In this document: positions 29,778 through 38,470 of the stretch, piece after piece
Layout: every line of letters begins with the position of its first letter
How positions within the stretch are numbered: position 1 is the first letter of the stretch
Origin: Archangium violaceum
GTDB taxonomy: Bacteria > Myxococcota > Myxococcia > Myxococcales > Myxococcaceae
Length of the DNA: 64,000 bases
Direction of reading: 5' to 3'
Assembly: GCF_016887565.1 (NCBI RefSeq)
Contig: NZ_CP069396.1
Location: 4,057,001-4,121,000 of the forward strand
Notes under the pieces: generated by a model
What the model was told of the DNA's origin: nothing
The model's database searches: none
The model's input: the letters and a program-made list of their open reading frames with translations, nothing else
Made by a program: the position numbers and the translations under genes

Positions 29778-31253
29778 CTACAGCGCCTTGCGCTCGCCGC
29801 CCACGGGGTTGGAGGAGGGGACGGTGCGGTCGGGGACGGGGGTGGCGGTGCCGGGCATGAAGTAGTCACGCACCTGGTAGCGCGAGGCGATGAGGGCGAA
29901 GACGATGGCGGCGGCGAAGACGAGGCCCGCGTAGAAGAAGAGGGTGGCGGCCATGCCCGTGAAGAAGTTGAGCCGGGCGACCAGGGAGACGAGCTGGTTG
30001 CCGATGGTCACGGTGATGTTCCACAGGCTCATGAGGGTGCCCTTCATCTCGCGAGGAGCCTGGCTGTAGGCGAACTCGAGGCCGGTGGCGGAAACGAGCA
30101 CCTCGCCCAGGGTGAGGACGAGGTAGGGGGCGGCCTGCCAGAGGACGGAGATCTTGTTCCCGCCGTCGAGGGTGAGCTGGATGAGGGCCACGAGCACGTA
30201 GGCGCCGGAGGTGATGAACATGCCGGCGCCCATGCGGCGCAGGGGGGTGATCTGGATGCCGCGCCGCTCGAGGAAGGGGAAGAGGACGAAGGAGTTGAGG
30301 GGGATGAGCAGCATGACCATGAGCGGGTTGAGCGCCTGGAGCTGCGAGGGGGCGAGCTCGATGCTGCCCACCATCAGGTCCATGGTCCGGGCCTGGAGCA
30401 CCCAGGTGGAGGCCTTCTGGTCGAAGAGGGCCCAGAAGACCGGAATCATGGCGAAGATGCCCATGACGCGGAACACGGCGCGGGCGCCCTCGATGGCCTC
30501 GGTGGGGTGGCCGGCGGAGGCGGCATGGTCCAACCAGGACTTCGCGCCAGCAACCTTCTGCTGGGGGAAGAGGGCATCGCGCACCACCCGGACGAAGGAG
30601 TGGGGGTTGCGGCCGGTGGGGGGCACGTTGGTGTAGTGGCGCCGGCCCAGCCAGAAGATGACGGTGGCGATGAACATCAACACGCCCGGGATGCCGAATG
30701 CCACCGAGGGCCCGAGCTTGTTCAAGGTGAGCGGGATGAACAGCGAGGCGAAGAACGAGCCGAAGTTGATGATCCAGTAGAAGAGCGCGAAGACGCCCTT
30801 GACCAGGCCCTTGTTCTGCTCGGTGAACTGGTCGCCCACGAAGGCGGAGACGCACGGCTTGATGCCGCCGGAGCCCAGGGCGATGAGGAAGAGGCCGGCG
30901 TAGAAGCCCTGGCGGTTGTCGTCAAAGACGGCCAGCAGCAGGTGGCCCACGCAGTAGAGCAACGACAGCCAGAGGACGGTGCGGTACTTGCCGAGGAACC
31001 GGTCCGCCAGCCATCCGCCGAGCAGGGGGAACAGGTAGACGAGCGAGACGAAGTCGTGGAAGACGGCCTTGGCCTCGATCTGCCGGGTGGCGTCGTCGGG
31101 CACGTGGCGGACCAGCAGGTACTGGACGAGGAAGATCGTGAGGATGTTCCTCATCCCGTAGAAGCTGAAGCGCTCACAGGCTTCGTTGCCGATGATGTAC
31201 TTGATCTGCGGCGGGTATCGTTCGCGCGAAGCCTGGGTCGGAGAGCTGTCCAT
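29778..31253 (-). CDS. POT-family proton-coupled oligopeptide transporter (second copy)
   Basis: A 491-residue POT transporter beginning near IIGNEACERFSFYGMRNILTIFLVQYL, with the same ExxERFSFYG signature. It also has IALGSGGIKPCVSAFVGDQF, FYWIINFGSFFAS and PREMKGTLMSLWN, the signatures of the family. It differs greatly from the copy at 28219, so it is not a recent duplication. Its start, ATG 31253, lies 56 bases downstream of the GH3-type synthetase stop, so it may be the last gene of that operon and could move peptides or acyl-amino acids related to it. The transported substrate is inferred only. Confidence 0.93.
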   Translation of the reverse strand: MDSSPTQASRERYPPQIKYIIGNEACERFSFYGMRNILTIFLVQYLLVRHVPDDATRQIEAKAVFHDFVSLVYLFPLLGGWLADRFLGKYRTVLWLSLLYCVGHLLLAVFDDNRQGFYAGLFLIALGSGGIKPCVSAFVGDQFTEQNKGLVKGVFALFYWIINFGSFFASLFIPLTLNKLGPSVAFGIPGVLMFIATVIFWLGRRHYTNVPPTGRNPHSFVRVVRDALFPQQKVAGAKSWLDHAASAGHPTEAIEGARAVFRVMGIFAMIPVFWALFDQKASTWVLQARTMDLMVGSIELAPSQLQALNPLMVMLLIPLNSFVLFPFLERRGIQITPLRRMGAGMFITSGAYVLVALIQLTLDGGNKISVLWQAAPYLVLTLGEVLVSATGLEFAYSQAPREMKGTLMSLWNITVTIGNQLVSLVARLNFFTGMAATLFFYAGLVFAAAIVFALIASRYQVRDYFMPGTATPVPDRTVPSSNPVGGERKAL

Positions 31254-31309
31254 GGTTGGTTGCTATCCCAAGGGTGGCCCCGGGCACAACCGGTGGACGG
31301 GCGGGGCTG

Positions 31310-33010
31310 TCAGCCTGGGGGAGGGCCCTGGAGACGGCGGGTCCGCAGCAGCTCCCGCATCTCCGCGTCCCGGACCACGCGGGGCACCTTGACCTGGGAG
31401 GGGGCGCCACCGCGCTGGATGAGCACGTTGCGCAGGGCCTGGAAGGTCCCTGGCGTCACGGGGTGCAGGGTGGCGGCCCCCAGCCGCTCGGAGCGGCGGA
31501 TGAGCTCGTAGAAGGGGTTGGTCCGGCACAGGGCCGCCTCCAGCGCCTGGCTCAGCCGCGCCGTGTCCACCTGGGGCCCCACCGCTCCCTGGAGCTCGAC
31601 GAAGAAGGCATAGCGCCCGGGGAGGGCATCGGTCTCCTCCACGGCGCTGTAGTCGCCGGGCAGCAACCCCTGCGTGGCCAGCGCTTCCTGCAGCGCCTGG
31701 CTCGCGGCCTGTTCCGAGGTCTTCTCGCCCATCAGGTTCAGCAGCGAGCCGCGCCGGTAGAGGAACTCCAGCAGTGGCGCCTGATGGTAGCGGCCCACCA
31801 TCCGCACCACGTCTCCCAGGCGGTAGCGGTACAGGCCGGCCCGCGTCGTCAGCACCAGCTCGTAGGACTCCCCCTCCACCAGCTGCTCGGGCAGGAGCGT
31901 TCGCGGTGTCTCGGCGTCCAGCTCCTGCTCGGGGATGAACTCGAAGAAGGCCGCGCCCGACATGAGGCAGTAGACGGGGCGCTCGAGCTCGAGCGAGACC
32001 CCGAGGATCCCCTCGGTGCTCACGTAGGAGGCGGGGTAGAGGGGGAGCCCCTCCAGGTAGGGGGCGAGCTGCCGGATGTAGAGGGAGAAGCCACCGCCGA
32101 CGATGCTGGAGACGTAGGAGAGCCGGGGCCACAGGCGGCGCACCAGTCCGTGCGGGCCTTGCTGGAGCACCTGGGTCAGCTCGCGAGCCCGCTCGGGGTC
32201 GGGACGGAGCCGGGCCTGGAGCTGGCGGCGCTGAGCCGGTTCCAGCTCGAGCTCCGGGCGCAGCACGCCGCGGCCGATGTCCTCCACCAGGTCCGCTCCG
32301 CGCCGCTCCAGCAGGTGCACCATGTCCAGCAGCCCCGAGGCGAAGGGAGCCTGGAGGGAGCCCACCTCCCGCTGTCTCAGGCCGAAGAGCAGGTGCAGGT
32401 AGAGCGCATCGGCGTGGGCGCGCAGGAGGAAGGCCTCCCGGGGCGAGGTCGTCACGAGGGGGAGGAGTCGCGACATGGCGTGGACGCTGATGGCGGTGAG
32501 GGCGCCCGTCGGCAGGCCTCCCTGGGAACGCTCGCGGAGCACGGCGTTCATCAGCAGCATGCCGCGAGAGGCCTGGCGCGAGGCGGGCACCTTCTCGGCC
32601 ACCACGGCCTGGCCGATCACTCTTGACCGCTGCATGTGGCTCATGTGGTGGCGGGTGACGGGGAGGAGCTTGCGCTGCCCGGTGGTGCCCGAGGTGACGC
32701 CCAGGTACTCCACCTTGTCCGCGGTGAGCACGTTCCGTTCGCCCCGCGCGATGCGCTCCATGTAGGGGCGGAAGGGCTCGTAGGTGCTCACCGGGAGGGC
32801 GCGCTGGAAGTCCGCCACGGTGCGCAGCGAGGCGAAGCCATGCCGCCGGCCGAACTCGGTGTCCCGGTTGTGGTGGAGGAGGGCGCGCAGCGTGTCCGCG
32901 TTCACGTTCGCGGCGTCGCGCGCCTGGGCATCGAACGTCCGTTTCTCACGGAGGCTGGAGCTCTCCATGAGGTGACGCATCAACCGGATGAACCAGGGGA
33001 AGGATGACAT
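31310..33010 (-). CDS. GH3-family acyl-acid amido synthetase
   Basis: A 566-residue enzyme of the GH3 auxin-responsive family, adenylate-forming ligases that join carboxylic acids to amino acids. The ATP motif VTSGTTGQRKLLPVT is clear. Further family signatures are YVSTEGILGVSLE, the YELVLTTRAGLYRYRLGDVVRM block and a C-terminal LNLMGEKTSEQ hinge. Family members are known from plants and scattered bacteria, where they amidate indoleacetic, benzoic or fatty acids. ATG 33010 precedes SSFPWFIR. It lies 48 bases after the surface-protein gene and 56 before a POT transporter. The actual acid and amine are not readable. Confidence 0.9.
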   Translation of the reverse strand: MSSFPWFIRLMRHLMESSSLREKRTFDAQARDAANVNADTLRALLHHNRDTEFGRRHGFASLRTVADFQRALPVSTYEPFRPYMERIARGERNVLTADKVEYLGVTSGTTGQRKLLPVTRHHMSHMQRSRVIGQAVVAEKVPASRQASRGMLLMNAVLRERSQGGLPTGALTAISVHAMSRLLPLVTTSPREAFLLRAHADALYLHLLFGLRQREVGSLQAPFASGLLDMVHLLERRGADLVEDIGRGVLRPELELEPAQRRQLQARLRPDPERARELTQVLQQGPHGLVRRLWPRLSYVSSIVGGGFSLYIRQLAPYLEGLPLYPASYVSTEGILGVSLELERPVYCLMSGAAFFEFIPEQELDAETPRTLLPEQLVEGESYELVLTTRAGLYRYRLGDVVRMVGRYHQAPLLEFLYRRGSLLNLMGEKTSEQAASQALQEALATQGLLPGDYSAVEETDALPGRYAFFVELQGAVGPQVDTARLSQALEAALCRTNPFYELIRRSERLGAATLHPVTPGTFQALRNVLIQRGGAPSQVKVPRVVRDAEMRELLRTRRLQGPPPG

Positions 33011-33058
33011 GCGCGCCTGATTCACACGCCGCTTCCGGTGGGGCAAGCAACAAGGAGG

Positions 33059-33982
33059 CTAGAGGACCAGCGAGAGACCCGCGTAGGGGCCCGCGAAGAG
33101 CTCGCGGTTGACGTTCCCGTCCACCCGGCCCTGGTCGTTCAGGTAGGTGGCGCGGTAGCCCCCGCGCAACCGCACCACGCCCAGCTGCAATGCCACACCC
33201 GCGTCGCCGGTGAGCTGGGTGAAGGGGAGGGGCGTCCAGCTGGCGCTCGCCTCCAGCTTGAGCGGACCGACCACGCGCACCAGCGCGCTCGTGCCGAGGC
33301 CCGGCCCCACGAAGATGGCATCCGGGGCGAAGGCGACGTCCATGCCGGCCAACAGGCGCAGGCTCACGGCCTCTCGCGACACCAGCAGCAGGCTCGGCTT
33401 GAGCGACAGCAGGGAGATGTAGTCCCGGCCCAACGAGCCATCGTCTGGCTTCAGGCTGAACACGTTCAGCCGGGCGCCGAAGCCGAGCTGCTCGCCATCC
33501 ACCTGCAGCCCCAGCCCCATGGAGGTGCCCTGCGCGACGAGGCCCGCGTCCGCCGCGAAGTCCACCCGGGTGGGCGTCTCGGGCTCGTTCCGTGTCTGCA
33601 TTCTCGGCGGAGGCATGGGAGGACGCCGCCACGTCAGGCCGTAGTAGGGGTCGTAGTAGCGGTAGGTGGGGCCCAGGTAGGGCCAGGCCCAGGCGGGGTC
33701 GTAGTAGTAGCGGCCCCAGGGGTAGCCGTAGAAGCCGTAATACCCGGGGTAGCCGCCGTAATACCTGTACCTGGGGCGGTAGTAATCGGGACGGGGGGCG
33801 GGGCTGGGATTGGGAGAGGGGCGAGGCTCTCCCACACCGCTGCTCGAATGGGGGCGGCTCGTCGTCGGGCGTGAAGGCGGGGAGGACTCCGAGTCCGAGC
33901 GCTTGCCGAAGCGCGCCTCGGCCCGCTCGGATCCGAGACCCATCCACGACACGGCCAGTACGACTCCCACTTGTTTCCACAT
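33059..33982 (-). CDS. Exported Tyr/Gly/Pro-rich barrel-like surface protein
   Basis: A 307-residue protein with a signal peptide (MWKQVGVVLAVSWMGLGSERA). A Ser/Pro-rich stretch leads to a striking tyrosine-rich segment, where residues 66-118 contain repeated YY, GYP and WGRYYY motifs. The C-terminal half is a run of amphipathic strands ending in SLVL, like a small outer-membrane barrel. The function is unknown. The tyrosine-rich part could be an adhesive or low-complexity surface stalk. It is the first gene of the presumed operon with GH3 and POT. Confidence 0.72.
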   Translation of the reverse strand: MWKQVGVVLAVSWMGLGSERAEARFGKRSDSESSPPSRPTTSRPHSSSGVGEPRPSPNPSPAPRPDYYRPRYRYYGGYPGYYGFYGYPWGRYYYDPAWAWPYLGPTYRYYDPYYGLTWRRPPMPPPRMQTRNEPETPTRVDFAADAGLVAQGTSMGLGLQVDGEQLGFGARLNVFSLKPDDGSLGRDYISLLSLKPSLLLVSREAVSLRLLAGMDVAFAPDAIFVGPGLGTSALVRVVGPLKLEASASWTPLPFTQLTGDAGVALQLGVVRLRGGYRATYLNDQGRVDGNVNRELFAGPYAGLSLVL

Positions 33983-34208
33983 GGCTCGACTCCCGAGGAA
34001 CTGGAGGCAAGAGGCTCGTCCGGTTGCCTTGCTCCCATGAGAACACGCGCCCCGGAAACATACTCCCTGGAGGCGCGCGCCGCTCGCCGGTCCAGGCGGA
34101 TGTGCCGCTCGGTTGACGCATCCGGACGTGGTCTCCGTGCGCCGCCGCGGAGGGGAGCCCTTTCCCTGTCACATCCCATCCGCCGTAGACTCTTGAACAG
34201 GAGAGGTC

Positions 34209-35498
34209 ATGGCCATGATGTCCGGGCTGAAGACGGGTCTTGTGTTGGGCGGTGGTGCGGCACGAGGTGCGTATGAAGCCGGGGTGCTCTCCTATCTCCG
34301 CGAGGAGCTGGAGCCGGAGCTCGGCCGGGAGCTGAGGCTGGACATCCTCGCGGGCACCTCGGTGGGAGCCATCCACGCCTGCTACCTCGCGGCGACGAGC
34401 GATCGGCCGCGCCTGCAGGGGCAGGGGATGAGGGCCCACTGGACGGGGATGAAGGTGGAGGAGGTGCTCCGGGTGGGGATGGGAGACATCTTGCGCGTCC
34501 TGCGCGAGGCGCTCGGCAAGCCGGCGCCCCATCCGCGCGACCTTCAGTACGGCGGCCTGGTGGATCCACGCGGGCTGAGGGCGATCGTGAGCCGGGGCAT
34601 TCCCTGGCTGGGGATTGGCCGCAACCTGCGCAAGGGCCACCTGGATGCGCTCGCGGTGAGCTCCACGCACGTGGGCAGCGGGCGGGCCGCGGTGTTCGTG
34701 CAGCGGCACGGGGGCGGAATCCCTCCCTGGGGGAATGATCCCTCCTATCAAGCGCAAGCCACGCGCATCAGCCCCAGCCATGCGCTGGCCTCGGCGGCCA
34801 TTCCGGTGGTCTTCCCGGCGGTGCGCATCCAGGGCGAGCTGCACGTGGACGGAGGGCTGCGGCTCAACGTCCCGCTCAGTCCCGCGCTGAGGCTGGGAGC
34901 GCAGCGGGTGATCGTCATCTCGCTGCGGCACGAGGCGCTCCGTGCCCGGAAGCTGGAGGGCGAGAGCCTGGAGCAGGAGCGCGAGCAGGCCTTCGCGACG
35001 GCGCCCTTCCTGATGGGCAAGATGCTCAACACGCTGATGATGGACCGCACCGATCAGGATCTCGGGAGGCTGCGGCGGCTCAACGCCATCCTCGAGGCGG
35101 GGACGGTGGCGTACGGGCCGGGCTTCGCGCAGACGCTCGGCGCGGTGCTGGAGCCCCACCGCAGCCAGCCCCTGCGCTACGTGCGGGAGCTGCTGGTGCG
35201 GCCCTCGAAGGACATTGGCGCGCTGGCGGCCGAGTACGTCCGCACGCCCGAGTTCCGCCGCCGCAGCTCGGGCCTGGCGCACAAGGCCATCCTGCGGCTG
35301 GTGGACCGGGATGCCTCGCACGAGGCGGACCTGGCGTCGTACCTGCTCTTCGATGGTGGCTTCGCGGACATCCTCATCGAGCTGGGACGGCAGGATGCCC
35401 GCGCGCTGCGCGCCGAGTGGCTGCGCTTCTGGTCGGACGAGCCGCAGTGCGTGTCGGAGATGGCCACCATGAAGCCTCCCGCGGCGAGCGCCGCCTGA
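34209..35498 (+). CDS. Patatin-like phospholipase
   Basis: A 429-residue patatin, a Ser-Asp dyad lipid acyl hydrolase. The oxyanion loop GGGAARG is at 14-20, the nucleophile S51 is in GTSVG, and D214 is in the DGGLRLNVPL motif. Domain length and order are typical. ATG 34209 is listed, but an AGGAGAGG site spaced 8-11 bases fits the in-frame ATGs at 34215 or 34218 better. No signal peptide is seen, so it is cytoplasmic or delivered by another route. The last codons (PPAASAA) lie inside a terminator-like inverted repeat at 35476. Confidence 0.92.
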   Translation: MAMMSGLKTGLVLGGGAARGAYEAGVLSYLREELEPELGRELRLDILAGTSVGAIHACYLAATSDRPRLQGQGMRAHWTGMKVEEVLRVGMGDILRVLREALGKPAPHPRDLQYGGLVDPRGLRAIVSRGIPWLGIGRNLRKGHLDALAVSSTHVGSGRAAVFVQRHGGGIPPWGNDPSYQAQATRISPSHALASAAIPVVFPAVRIQGELHVDGGLRLNVPLSPALRLGAQRVIVISLRHEALRARKLEGESLEQEREQAFATAPFLMGKMLNTLMMDRTDQDLGRLRRLNAILEAGTVAYGPGFAQTLGAVLEPHRSQPLRYVRELLVRPSKDIGALAAEYVRTPEFRRRSSGLAHKAILRLVDRDASHEADLASYLLFDGGFADILIELGRQDARALRAEWLRFWSDEPQCVSEMATMKPPAASAA

Positions 35499-35515
35499 GC
35501 CGGGCGCTCGCGCGG
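35476..35515. terminator. GC inverted repeat at patatin 3' end
   Basis: CTCCCGCG...GAGCGCC...GGCGCTCGC..GCGGGAG forms a near-perfect hairpin spanning the patatin stop codon. Its first 22 bases are repeated exactly at 37600, where a similar hairpin ends the opposite-strand gene. No T-run follows on either strand, so termination efficiency is doubtful. Confidence 0.55.
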
Positions 35516-35531
35516 GAGGTTCCCACCTGGG

Positions 35532-37403
35532 CTACTGGATGGACCAGGTCTGGTTGCCGCCGCCGTTGCAGGTGTACTGCAGCACCTTGGTGCCGTCGCT
35601 GAGCGAGGAGTTCGGCACGTCGACGCACTTGCCGCTGTTGACGTTCACCACGGAGTAGCCGCCGCTCTTGGCGTTCAGGGTGAAGGCCTGGGCGTTCGTC
35701 CCATTGCAGCCCCACTGCTGGATGGTGGCGCCATCCGCGGTGTTGGAGTTGGAGACGTCGACGCACTTGCCGCTGTTGACGTTCACCAGGTTGAAGGCGC
35801 CACCGCTCGCCGCCTGGAGGCGGAAGGCCTGGGCGTTCGTTCCATTGCAGCCCCACTGCTGGAGGGGCGTGCCGTCCGTGGTGCTCGAGCTGGGCACGTC
35901 CAGGCACTTGCCGCTGTGCTGCGCGACGAGGCGCACCACGGAGCCCGGCTGGGGCCCGGGGTTCGTGCCGCCACCCGGGAGCGTGCCATCACTGCACGTG
36001 TTGGTGCCCGTACCGCCACTGGGGAACGTGACGCGGATGGTGGCCTTGTCGCTCGCCTGGGAGAGCACGGAGATGCTCACGCGGCCGTTGGGATCCTGGA
36101 AGGTGCGGCCCGCGGTGAGGCGCGGATCGCGGTGGGTGTTGGGGTAGTTGGGCGCCAGGTCCAGCAGGAGCGGGTTGCGGTTGCCGCTGTTCGAGCGGAA
36201 GTCCTGCGCGACGTCGATGTGCACGCCCGAGTTGACCTCGGGGGCGCCGTCCGGACCCGCGTTGAACGAGGCGAGCGCGGGGTTGCGGTACTCCACCCAG
36301 AAGTAGAGCGGCCGGCCGTCCACCGTGTCCCCCGTGGGGATCTGCAGGGACTGGATGCCGTTGGACGCGCTCTGGATGGGCACCAGGTCATACGTCGCAT
36401 CGCGCGAGACGCGCACGTTGTTGCACTTGTCCAGCCACAGCATGGCGGACTTCTGGAAGGCGTTCATGTGCCCCAGTCCGCCGCCCATGGTGTTGAAGCG
36501 GTTGCCGTACTCGTCCGGGCTGCAGCTCGTGTAGGGGCTCGAGCGGTACGCGACCCCGGTGCCACAGCGGGCCGTGGACGCGTGCCCCAGACCAAAGCCG
36601 TGGCCCATCTCATGCGCGAAGGCGTTCGGGTCCGTGCAGGTGTAGAGGCTGCCGTCGCCGAACGAGTTGCCCGCCGCCGGCGGCTGGCCCACCCACGCCA
36701 GGCCGCAGGCACAGTCGGTGAAGCCCGGGTTGTTGGGGATGACGAAGCCCACGTGCGTGTAGACGCTCAGGTTGAGCCCCGCGGAGCTCGCCGCCGCGCG
36801 CGCGGCGTTGCTGATGGTGTCCAGGTTGCAGTTGGCCGGCTTGGGCATGCTCAGCGGCGCCAGCGCATCCCCCTGCACCGTCCAGGCGCCGTAGGAGAGC
36901 TCCTTGTAGTACGCGCTGACGGTGTCCAGCCGCTGGCGGGCCGTGGCGACGTCGATGCGCGCCGTGGTGCCCGGGAAGACCAGGGGGAGGATGGCCACGC
37001 GCACGGTCCGCGGCGTGCCGCTGACCAGGGCGTCCCGCGACGTCGCGAGGTCCGGCGCGGGAGCGACCACCTCGATGGACTCGACCACGAGCCGCTCACC
37101 CACCTGTCCCGGGTGCTCGCTGGTGCTCGCGTCCGGGGCGGGCTGCCCCCGGACGATCACCTGGTCTCCCACGTTGAGCGCGTGCTCGTCGTCGAACGAC
37201 AGCTCGAAGCTCCGGCCGTCCGCGGTCCGCAGGCCATAGCCCATGCGGTGCGTGCCATCCGCGTGGTCCACGGAGAACATGCGCACCTCTCCCTCGTAGA
37301 CCGGAAGCTCCTCGGCGCCGGAGCACCCCAGGGCCAGGCTCAATGTCAGCGCCAGCCCCGCCCTTCGACTCGAAATCCCTCTCACTTCGCGACTCGATTG
37401 CAT
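35532..37403 (-). CDS. Secreted metzincin metalloprotease with ricin-type lectin domain
   Basis: A 623-residue lipoprotein-like protease. A signal peptide ends in ALGCSG (possible lipid anchor). After a beta-rich prodomain comes the zinc motif HEMGHGFGLGH at residues 264-274 (HExxHxxGxxH), and a Met-turn candidate follows in NTMGGGLGHMN. Cysteines around CACGLAWVG suggest disulfides. This fits the gametolysin/M11-like metzincins. The C-terminal 140 residues are a beta-trefoil of three repeats, each with GKCLDV/GKCVDV and QQWGCNG or QTWSIQ, the QxW ricin B fold that binds sugar. ATG 37403 has a GGGAGG site 6 bases upstream. It is probably a predation enzyme. Confidence 0.93.
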   Translation of the reverse strand: MQSSREVRGISSRRAGLALTLSLALGCSGAEELPVYEGEVRMFSVDHADGTHRMGYGLRTADGRSFELSFDDEHALNVGDQVIVRGQPAPDASTSEHPGQVGERLVVESIEVVAPAPDLATSRDALVSGTPRTVRVAILPLVFPGTTARIDVATARQRLDTVSAYYKELSYGAWTVQGDALAPLSMPKPANCNLDTISNAARAAASSAGLNLSVYTHVGFVIPNNPGFTDCACGLAWVGQPPAAGNSFGDGSLYTCTDPNAFAHEMGHGFGLGHASTARCGTGVAYRSSPYTSCSPDEYGNRFNTMGGGLGHMNAFQKSAMLWLDKCNNVRVSRDATYDLVPIQSASNGIQSLQIPTGDTVDGRPLYFWVEYRNPALASFNAGPDGAPEVNSGVHIDVAQDFRSNSGNRNPLLLDLAPNYPNTHRDPRLTAGRTFQDPNGRVSISVLSQASDKATIRVTFPSGGTGTNTCSDGTLPGGGTNPGPQPGSVVRLVAQHSGKCLDVPSSSTTDGTPLQQWGCNGTNAQAFRLQAASGGAFNLVNVNSGKCVDVSNSNTADGATIQQWGCNGTNAQAFTLNAKSGGYSVVNVNSGKCVDVPNSSLSDGTKVLQYTCNGGGNQTWSIQ

Positions 37404-37650
37404 GTCTGTCCTCCCGATGTCCAAACGGCGCGGAAGGTACAGCACGCCTACCCTTATCAGGAAGAGGAAAACGAGCTTAAGCAGAAAATCAAAAGATTAA
37501 CCCGAGAAAATGTTTCGTGCCCTCTTCAGACTCTTTCAGTGAGTGAGGAGATCCGACACGCATTGAATTCGTTTCTGACAGGCCGAGAAAAGAAGCGGGC
37601 TCCCGCGGCGAGCGCCGCCTGGGTGGGGCGCTCGTGCGGGCCGTGTGCGG
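37404..37650. other. Gene-free, partly AT-rich promoter-side region
   Basis: This gap precedes the metzincin protease. It contains an unusually AT-rich stretch at about 37440-37560 (AAGAGGAAAACGAGCTTAAG and AAAATCAAAAGATTAACCC) for this GC-rich window, so it is a plausible promoter. The hairpin at 37600 ends the decarboxylase gene on the minus strand. Confidence 0.4.
37600..37640 (-). terminator. Terminator of the acetoacetate decarboxylase-like gene
   Basis: Reading the minus strand, a stem CCCGCacGAGCGCC / GGCGCTCgccGCGGG is followed by CCGCTTCTTTTCTC, a T-rich tract. Its plus-strand left arm, CTCCCGCGGCGAGCGCCGCC, matches the first 20 bases of the repeat at 35476. Confidence 0.7.
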
Positions 37651-38337
37651 CTACGGCTTCCAGTCGTACTCGCCGCCCGGGTAGACAAAGGAGTCGCGAG
37701 GCGAGTACCAGCACCAGCCCTCCACGCGCTGCAGGGGGCTGGCGGGCCGCAGCGCGTACGTCGGATGGTCCTTGGCGAGGAACTCCAGGGAGACCAGCTC
37801 GAAGGGCGAGGCGAGCTCACCGACGTAGGGGTAGTTGCCGCCCACGAGCTTGCCATGGACGCGCGTCACGTAGGTGAGGTGCCCGCGCGCCACGGAGGAG
37901 ATGGTCGAGCCGACCCGGGCCACGGTGCGGATGATGGGAACACCCTCCACGCGAGTGGTGGCCACGAGCTCACCGTTGTCGAGCTCCAGGGTGGTGGTGC
38001 CGGGGGAGGCGGGAACGCCGCGCTCGCGCACGTAGTTGCGCACGACCTCCGAGGAGTTGAAGTAGTGGGTGAAGAAGCGCGCGGGCGTGACGCCGTCTGG
38101 CGCCTTGCGGCCCGCGAGGTCCAGTCCCATGTACGTCAGCGAGTAGGCGCCGAAGCTCGACGTCTGGTCCGCGGAATCGACGACATACTGGTTCATGTAG
38201 AGGGCGCGGTTGTCGGCGGGCTGGAGGCCTGGGGGCAGCAGCGCGGCGGCGGCCTTCGGGTCGGCGGGAATCCAGCTCGAGTACAGCATGCGGCTGTTGA
38301 TGACGAGCTGGGGTGCGGCGAGCGAGGTATCGGACAT
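37651..38337 (-). CDS. Acetoacetate decarboxylase (ADC)-fold protein
   Basis: A 228-residue protein of the ADC superfamily. It has SRMLYSSWIPADPKAAAALLPPGLQPADNRAL near the start, FGAYSLTYMGLDL and HLTYVTRVHGKLVGGNYPY, the usual conserved stretches. In true decarboxylases a Lys of an EPK/ENK-like motif forms the Schiff base. I could not place that lysine with confidence (EVVRNYVRERG occupies the region), so the activity may differ. ATG 38337 follows CAGGAGAAAGTC. It is divergent from the nucleotidyltransferase-like gene. Confidence 0.78.
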   Translation of the reverse strand: MSDTSLAAPQLVINSRMLYSSWIPADPKAAAALLPPGLQPADNRALYMNQYVVDSADQTSSFGAYSLTYMGLDLAGRKAPDGVTPARFFTHYFNSSEVVRNYVRERGVPASPGTTTLELDNGELVATTRVEGVPIIRTVARVGSTISSVARGHLTYVTRVHGKLVGGNYPYVGELASPFELVSLEFLAKDHPTYALRPASPLQRVEGWCWYSPRDSFVYPGGEYDWKP

Positions 38338-38470
38338 GACTTTCTCCTGGGAGATGGTTCCTGCGCGCGAGACGGCATGCTCCCGTTGCGTCGTGAGGCA
38401 CGGGAAGCCTACATCGCGCGGGAGACACGGCGCATGCCGGTCATGAGCCGGTACGACGGAGGGAGCACAC

